Source: Owenia fusiformis (lineage: Eukaryota > Annelida > Polychaeta > Sabellida > Oweniidae). Taken from it: 64,000 nucleotides of DNA. The notes beneath the pieces were generated by a model, which saw nothing but the letters and a program-made list of their open reading frames with translations, was not told the origin of the DNA and did not search any database. Shown one piece after another: positions 13,701 to 22,700 of this stretch. The DNA is taken from NCBI GenBank assembly GCA_903813345.2, contig CAIIXF020000002.1, positions 35,472,609-35,536,608 on the forward strand, in the 5' to 3' direction. The first letter of the stretch is position 1. Every line of letters starts with the position of its first letter. Position numbers and translations under genes: made by a program.

Positions 13701-16700
13701 ATATATATCCTTTAAAAGTGCCCATCTATCCTTTACAAATGCTCATCTACTCTTTACAACCTTAACAAGTGCTCATGTCCCTTAACAAGTGCTTGTGTAC
13801 CCTAAGCAAGTGCTTACATACCCTTTAAAAGATGGCTGTTGAAATAAAACGGTCAATTGGTTAAATGATGAGTTGATTGAGCTCAACAATGATTACAATT
13901 CTTTAGTGTCTTTTGTCAAATGATGTATGAATACCTGGGAAGTTGCTTGGTTCTTGTATGTATATATTTTGCCCATTTTGCTCTTACAAATGTATTTTAT
14001 TATTTTTCTGCACATAGGTTCAGAATCTCTCTGGTGGAGAGTTACAGCGTGTTGCCATCACACTGTGCCTTGGTAAACCTGCAGATGTCTACCTTATAGA
14101 TGAACCCTCCGCCTACCTGGACTCAGAGCAGAGGTTGCATGCAGCTAAGGTTATCAAACGGTAAGTAAGGGACAAGGTATTCTTTGGGGTCGCCCTTTTT
14201 GCCATTAAGGAGAATATTTCCTCTTTTTGAACATTTGTCAAGTTTCATGTGAAGTGTGTGCTGAATTCATCCAATATAATATAACACTGTATAAAGCATT
14301 TTGCCTTTCCCTTTTTATCTGGCATTCAGCGTCTGTAACAAATGGCAGGTAGTGATATTTTCATGTTAATGCCTTGCTTATCTCTTTTTATTAGATTCAT
14401 CCTATATTTATACTGATGAAAGAAATACTTTTATAAAACAACTTTTAGAAACATGTGATGTTCTTTTAGTGTAAGAGTTTTTACAATAATTACTCCCTGA
14501 CCTTAAATTACGATAGCGTGATGTTTTTATAATGTGGGGGAATGAAATTGGAAAACAATTTGATAATTGTTTTATTTTAAAAAGTTTTCAACAGAGGTGT
14601 ACATTCCATATTCTGGTGAGCAATGACTATTTTAGTTGATTTTAAGTTGTACATGTATCTATGATAACAAAGATTGGGATTACTTGAAAAATGCCATTAA
14701 TACTGAATTTAGTTCCTGGGACATTTCCAAGTGCAGTGACATTTAAGATGCATGGTCCTCATTCAAAGAAAATGTAATGAAGGCTGCTCATAAAGGGGTT
14801 GGGATTACATACCTGCCAACCTACCGTATTTTTACGGGAATCTACCGTAAATTTTTCGTTTTTCCGTAAAAAAATGACTAACTTCCGTAAAAAAATACCA
14901 TGTTTTTCCCGTAAAAACGCCCGTAAAAAAATTTACCGTATTTTTTTCGAAATCTACCGTAAATTTATTTTTTAAAAACTCGTTTCTTCCATGAGAACGG
15001 CCGTAAAATCTACCGTAAATTTTTGAAAATCTACCGTAAATTTTCGAAAATCTACCGTATTTCTGCTAAAATCAACAGTATTTTTGTTCAAACTACCGTA
15101 AAATTTCCCGTTATTGTTGGGAAATGCTGAAAAATTGAAGTCTTCCTGTACTGTCCCTGTAATATTCCTTCACCAACCCAAATATAAATAGGTATCGACA
15201 GGTCTGTGGTTATCAGGTTATTGCGCATTTATCTAAGTACGCTGGCGTATAATCAGTCCAAACATCAACTACCACAAGAAAGAATTCTTTCTGACATGAT
15301 TTTTGTAGTTAACCAAACCCTTTTGTACACAGATCTTTATTCCGAATGCAACAAAAATATGATTTTAGTTGCGCTTCATCTAAATAAATGAGTGGAAATG
15401 ACAAAAACTACTTGCTTTACCGTATGAAATATGCGTAGTTTGGTTTATGATCAGTACTGAACGCCACATATACATTATACATAGTTTAATCAATTTGTTT
15501 TCAGTACGATAAAATGTTGTATTTTTCATCTAAACACATTATATCAGTAACCAGCATGAGGATTATTGAATTTTTTCTGCATCTTTATTCTATTTTCACA
15601 CTTTTGGATTTGATTACAACCATTCGATATTCCACTCTATTAAAATGGTTCGAAACACGTAATAAATTCGTTTGTTTTTACACATTTATATTTGATTTAT
15701 GTAACTATATATGCGATAAATGCACTTGTATATGCTGTTCATGTTATTCAGTGTTCGGTAAAATGTCACATTTAAGTCACGAACAAAGACGGTTGACACA
15801 TAATATATTTAGAACACACATCAAATACAAATATACTTTAGAACCAAACAATGTTCATTTACCGAACATTTACCAAATAGCACGGACATATAGTGACTTA
15901 CCCCACATAATTAATGACATATTGCACATAAAATCATGTGGGGTAGGTCAAATTCTTCCACAAAACTAGTTATTTTAAAATCTATCGCAAAAACTACCGC
16001 ATTTTTTCCAAATTTACCGAAAAGTACCGCATTTTTGGCAAATCTTCCGCAAAAGTACCGGTTTTTCAAAAAATTACCGTAAAAACTACAGCAATTTTCA
16101 AAATCTACCGTAAAACTACCGCGTTTTTTTCCGAATCTTCCGCAAAACTACCGCTTTTTCAAAAAACTACCGTGAAAACTACCGCATTTTTTCAAAATCT
16201 ACCGTAAAACTACCGCATTTTTTCAAAATCTTTCGCAAAACTACCGGTTTTTCAAAAAACTACCGTAAAAACTACTGCATTTTTAAAAATCTACCGCATT
16301 TTTTCTAAATCTTCCGCAAAACTACCGCTTTTTTCAAATTTCTACCGTAAAATTACATTTTTTTCAAAAATCTACCCCAAACCTCTGAAACTACAGTATT
16401 TTTTTAAATCTACCGCAAAAACTACCGTTTATTTTATAAATCTACCGCAAAAACTACCGTTTTTTAAAAAATCTACCGCAAAAACTACCGTTTTTTCTAA
16501 AATCTACCGTAAAAACTACCGCAATTTTGTTGAAAAATACCGCAAAATCTACCGTATTTTGAAAAAATCTACCGCAAAAATACAGCAATTTTAAAAAAAT
16601 CTACCGCAAAATTTTAGTCTTAGGTTGGCAGGTATGGATTAAGAGGGTACCAATGATCCATCATTCATTTTGGGATAAAGAAATTAACTCATTGATAAAC

Positions 16701-19700
16701 AATCGTAAAGAAGCATGTATTAGGAAAGGGTGGGACGTAATAATTGCAATCCAAAGTTTAACTCCAATAATCAATCAGAAAAGATAGATTCTTTAGTAAA
16801 GGAACCTAACTATGATAATAATGCCTTAAACAGCTTTTGCTTTACATATGCTGAGCTTGTTCAATGTCTCAGAAAGCTTAATAATCGCAAGAAGTGTGGT
16901 ACGGATAATATACCTAATGAGTTTCTTAAATACGGGGGAAATACAATGTTTTCTTCCCTTTTTGACCTTTTTAATAAAGTAAAAGAAGTTATACCTACAG
17001 AATGGAAAGAAGGATTACTTGTTCCTTTATTCAAACTAGGTTTAAACATTGATTAAATGAGTACAAAGGTCTCACCATGAATTCTAATGTATATACAATT
17101 TTTACTAGTTTACTTGATAGTAAAATTAAGCTTAAGTCGTGTGACCTTCTTGGTGATTTTCAGGGAGCATTTAGGGAAAATCTTCGACTTGAAAACCACA
17201 TTTTTGCTCTGAAAGGTTTATGCTCACTCTCAAAAGAATACATTTTTAGATATTTCTAAGGGCTTTGATGTTATTGACCGCGATATGTTATTTGTGAATC
17301 TGTGGGAATTCAAGGAAAAATATGGCGGTTGCTCCATGTGGGCTTACAGGGGTGTTTGTAATAAAGTTATTTTTGGTAACTTTACCTCTCCATGGTATTC
17401 TAGTACTTCATGGCTGTTGTTTGGTCATAGGCAAATGAATTGATAAGAATAAAACTTGGGTATTGGATGACCTTGAAATCAAAGAAGTTGATACTCACAA
17501 ATATCTTGGCATCCATCTAAATAGGCAATTAAGAGATAACTATCATGTGAATGTTGATTTAAAAGAAAAGGATAAGAAGTTAAGAAATCTAGTTGCATCA
17601 ACTTTAACGAAACATATTAACTATAATAGAATATGATTTGGTAATACATTATACTACTCCCAGTACCTCCCTGCTTTGTTGCATGGATGTGGTGTTCTAA
17701 TTCTCGACAAGACCTCTGTCAAGATCCTTTCTTCAATGCAATATAAATTGGCTAAATCAATTTTTCAACTTAAATGCAACCCTGCCAAGAAATGACAATG
17801 AATGGTATAATTCTTTTTTGACCATATCCTCCCAACAGCACAAAAGTGATTTTTTGCTGAATTTCCTCGAAATCTTCACTAGAATTTTATGAATCAATTA
17901 AACAAACCCCATTTCTGGAGAATTGCCTTACTTCAAGTAATGATTTTGTTGGACAGGAGATTGAAGTTCAAAGTCTCAAAGGAGATGTTTTTAGTATTTA
18001 GTTTTTGTATTTGGGCAAAGACCAAGGATTTTTATTTGACAAGTGTGTCAAACAATTTTTAGTGACTATTAATGATTTTAAACTTATAACATGTGTACAA
18101 TTTAACATTATATTATTTTATCTATGTATATTTGTTGTATGTTACCTGCCACACTAGAATTTTCCATTGTGCCACTGCTTAAAAAGTGTTTGGCAAATAA
18201 ATAAATACTATTTTAATGAATGTAAAGCGTCGCTCCTTTCATACTTTGTATGAATGTGACTCACTGTTTTAAAAGTGTTAGTCAAAATATATACGTTGTA
18301 CATAACACCTTGGTTTTCTCTTTTCTTATTAGATTCATACTTCATGCCAAGAAGACTGCATTCGTTGTCGAGCACGATTTCATCATGGCAACCTACCTAG
18401 CAGATCGTGTCATTGTATTTGACGGAACACCATCTATCAAAACCAGAGCAAACACGTAAGTTAAGATAAATAGCAATGATTTTATTAATGAATTGAAAAT
18501 ACCACTGAACCTTGAATTGAATGATTTTATGAATTGCATTTTCCTATTTGGTACCAAAGAAATATTATAATTAAATCACTTAAAAAGAAGGTTTTTCGGG
18601 AAAATATAAACTTATTACATTAACATTACCCTGTGCATAAAATAGTTATGCACTTTCATAAAAAAAGTTGAAAATTTGATGAAATATAACAATTTCTTTC
18701 AATTCTTGAAACATTTTGATTTTGAACAATGTAGTCTACAATAATATGAAAATAGAAATGTGAACTACCAGCTCATCAATTATCAGTATTTCTATAATCA
18801 TCTGTTAAGTCTTATATAAATCTTAAATATTATATGTTACTCTAGGGGCGGGGAGGAAAATTCTCAATAAATGGTGTATAGTTGGTTTGGCAGCATTTTC
18901 AGTTAGGGGAGAGTCTTGGATGAAACTTCCACCTAGGTGATAGCTTCACAGAGTGGTAGGAAGTTCCTTTTTTTGAGGAGTTAGCCCCCCACCCCCCAAA
19001 AACACCCCACCCTGGGGAAAAAATTGTTCACACTAAATAACCTTAGATATTTTGATGTTTGTAAGTGACATACATAAACATTATATATATGAATCACTTG
19101 CAGTATAATTGATGCGATAACTCCTAAAGAATTTGAAAATTAGTACAAAGTATGTACCCCAGGGGGCAAATTCGTGACTCATTTTCTTACTATTTTGATT
19201 TTAACTTTTCAATTAGACACTGTAAGAGGTTGAAAAAATTCATGGGAAGTGCCCAATAGCAGGGTTAGTAACCCTGAAAGATGTTTAAGGTTTTAAACAA
19301 GTCCAAAATTTGAAAAATTGTAAATATAAGGTTTCAAATTTACGAATTCCAGGTATAGCCATGGCTGACCTCTATAGTTTCTAGATCCATCCCTCTATGA
19401 TGATATTTATGGTTTTATAGTGTGGAACTAAGATGTAAAACATAGTTTAGATGGGTTTTAAGGAAGTTAAAGGTTTTAAACAAGTCCAAAATTTGAAAAA
19501 TTGTAAATATAAGGTTTCAAATTTACGAATTCCAGGTATAACCATGGCTGACCCCTATAGGTTCTAGATCCATCCCTCTATGATGATATTTATGGTTTTA
19601 TAGTGTGGAACTAAGATGTAAAACATAGTTTAGATGGGTTTTAAGAAAGTTAAAGGTTTTAAACAAGTCCAAAATTTGAAAAATTGTAAATATAAGGTTT

Positions 19701-22700
19701 CAAATTTACGAATTCCAGGTATAGCCATGGCTGACCCCTATAGTTTCTAAATCCATCCCTCTTTGGTGATACTTATGGTTTTGTAGTATGGAACTAAAGA
19801 TGTAGAACATAATTTAGATGGGTTTTAAGGAAGTTAAAGATTCTAAACAAGTCCAAAATCATCCATACCTCTATGATGAAACATATATTTTTGTGAAGTG
19901 TGTGTGAAACTAAGAAGTAAAACATACCGAAGATGAATTTTAAGGAAGTTTAAGAATTTTAACAAGTGCAATGTTTGAAAAATTGAGAAATATCAGGTCT
20001 CAAAGGAGCACGGAAAGTATCCCAACATATTTCAGACAGTCATATGTTAGATTTTGTCTGTTTCCTGAGGATTTAAGCAGGTGCATATGATAGGCCATTG
20101 CATTACCTACGGGAAAAGAACTCTTAGAGATGATAAAATAGTTTGGACTTTGAGACAGCGAAGGTGCAAACAATCCACCCACATGTTTTTTCGGAAATGT
20201 TGTCCTGATTTTCAAGCCCTTTTACCCCTGCTTTTCGTTGCATCAATATGTTGCGTTTTGAGACATAGTTAACCCATAAAAAGGAATAATAAATTTCTTT
20301 TAGATAAAGCAGAAAACAGTATTTTCCTGTTATTTTCCCATAGGGAAAACTCATGTGCTCCATTACTTTCAACTTAATTTTGGTCACCCATATTTGATAT
20401 CTTTTAAACCCCTGATGGAATGCATTATTTCTTTAAAGGGGTTAACTGTGTGTCAAAACACAACATATTGATGCATGTGGGTGGGTTGTTTGCACCCTGT
20501 CACAAATAGAAATTATTCCTGGAGGAAATGCATTGGCCTAACATATGCACCTCCTCAAATCCTCAAAAAATAGCAAAAATCCAACATGTGACTTTCCTAA
20601 ATCTGTTGCGATACTTTCAGTCCTCCTTTACGATTTCAGGTATTGCCTTGGATGTCTCTCTTTTTGAATGTATGACTTTTTAGCTTAGAAATTAGATGTT
20701 GAAAATATTGTGGTCAGGTTTGATCCATGTTACAAGTATTGTTAAAAGAAAATTATTAGAGTTAAAGACTTTACCCTGGCCTTGAGTTCCTAAGGGGGTG
20801 AGAGGTTAATAAATCCCCCCCCCCTAAAGTGTAACTGCTCTTAGGGATATCGTATACAGTGTAGTAATTGATTGATTAAATGGATTATAACTAATTAATT
20901 ATTATCTGATGATATTTATTATGTGATATAGCATTTTTACTTTTTCACATCAACATGTTCGATGTAATGTTCTACATTGTCAAAATACATAAAGACATGG
21001 TTAATTAAAAGAAACATGATTTCTCTATATTTTGTTATGCCCATACTGTAATTTAGCAATGATCATCTCCTAATACAAAATATTATTATAAATTATCAAA
21101 TTATAATCACTACACTCGTAATAAAACAACTTGTCATCAGGCAACAGTAATTATTTGGGAAAATAAGGATCATACCCAGCTGGGCCTAGAAACTCCTGTT
21201 AGTGCAATGAGATTAGGAACTCCAGGATAAAAGGGTCTTGTCACACTAAAATCTTCATGTAGATCAAAAAAGTATATATGGTGATATATATGATCAATAT
21301 GTTTCAAACAAACAGACATTCTAGAAAATGTTTACATACTGACTTTGCAGATGACATTTTCTAGCAGTTAAGAATGTTTTACATTTATTGAAATGATAGT
21401 CATAAAATTAGAAAATCAGTGTCATTTGATGCAAATTACTGCAGTCCCACATGTTCTCCTGCTGAATGTAAAACAGAGTGAATAAGTTTAAAATCAGCCT
21501 CTTCAAGAGTGGAATTTAACAGGGGATTTCAGTTATCATTTTCACAGATATTCGAGTTCTCTCCAATAGTTCCACTTAAAACAATCTTGACATTTGGCAC
21601 ACTTTTAGAATGCTGCTTTATTAAATTTCTTTGTAATCTTTGAAAATTTGTATTATGTGACTTGGCCAAAAGGTATTCATATTTTTAGGTAATGGTGTAA
21701 TTTCTTCTTTGGATTAAAGTTCAGTAGGGGAAGCATCCATTCTTCGCATTCTTTCAGAATCCTTTAGTGATGGAGACTACTAGGAGTCTAATATGAAATA
21801 TATTCTTTGGGCTCAAATACTAGATTTGATGGAGTAGTCAAATATAGCTTTCCAAAACTCTCCAAATTTCAACATATAAGTTAATCTTAATTTTCCTTTT
21901 GTCATAGCCATTGCATCGATCACGAAAGTTTTATCAATTTGTGGTATGGTTTCATCGATCTCCATTTCAAACCCCTTTTTAAGTTCTGATTTTACAGATA
22001 AGATAGATGATCATTGTCAAACGAACTGTTTGTATCCATATAAGATCATAGTTTACTCACACATAGCTAGGCAACTTGTGTCCAATTCCAGCCAATTCAA
22101 TATTCCATATAACTGCATTCCAATTTACTACTCTCAAAAACCCAAGATCAATTTTAGATTCTAGAGAAAGTAATGAAACCAATAAGCTGATCAATAACAT
22201 TGACTAAAAATTTGAACACTTTTCCCAGTCCAATTTTTCCTCCCATTGACTCCTATGTTTAAAAAATTGAAATCTGAATACCTCTTACTTCGAACAGTGA
22301 ACACTCATATTTGAAAAATTAACCTGTCTAACTTGAACTCTTTTTACCAAATATCACATATTTCTTACAAAATTGCTCAAATATTGTCAGTTTAACACTA
22401 AATTGTTATGATATCAAAACTTTTGAATTGGATTTTGGAATGCTATTAAGCTTTTTATGTGGTCAGTATAAATATTATTAATATCTTTCATTGAGAATGC
22501 ATTCATATTTCTTCAAAATCCAGAACTTGTATTGTAGATGTAAAAACCTCAAAATTCAAATACTTCTAATTAGAATGCTTTTAGCTGGTCCAAATACCAG
22601 TAGCATTCAGATTAGAGAGATTTTACTGTAGTTCACGACTTTTCACTCCATCTATATGCAGCAGACTAACTGCTGCAACAGGTATATATTCTACACCTGG

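Noticed and set aside
15514-15969. 151-codon frame in the core of element 14808-16636
   Set aside because: No motif or transposase-like pattern, low-complexity Cys/Ile/Tyr content, AT-rich DNA. Kept only as a note in the element entry.
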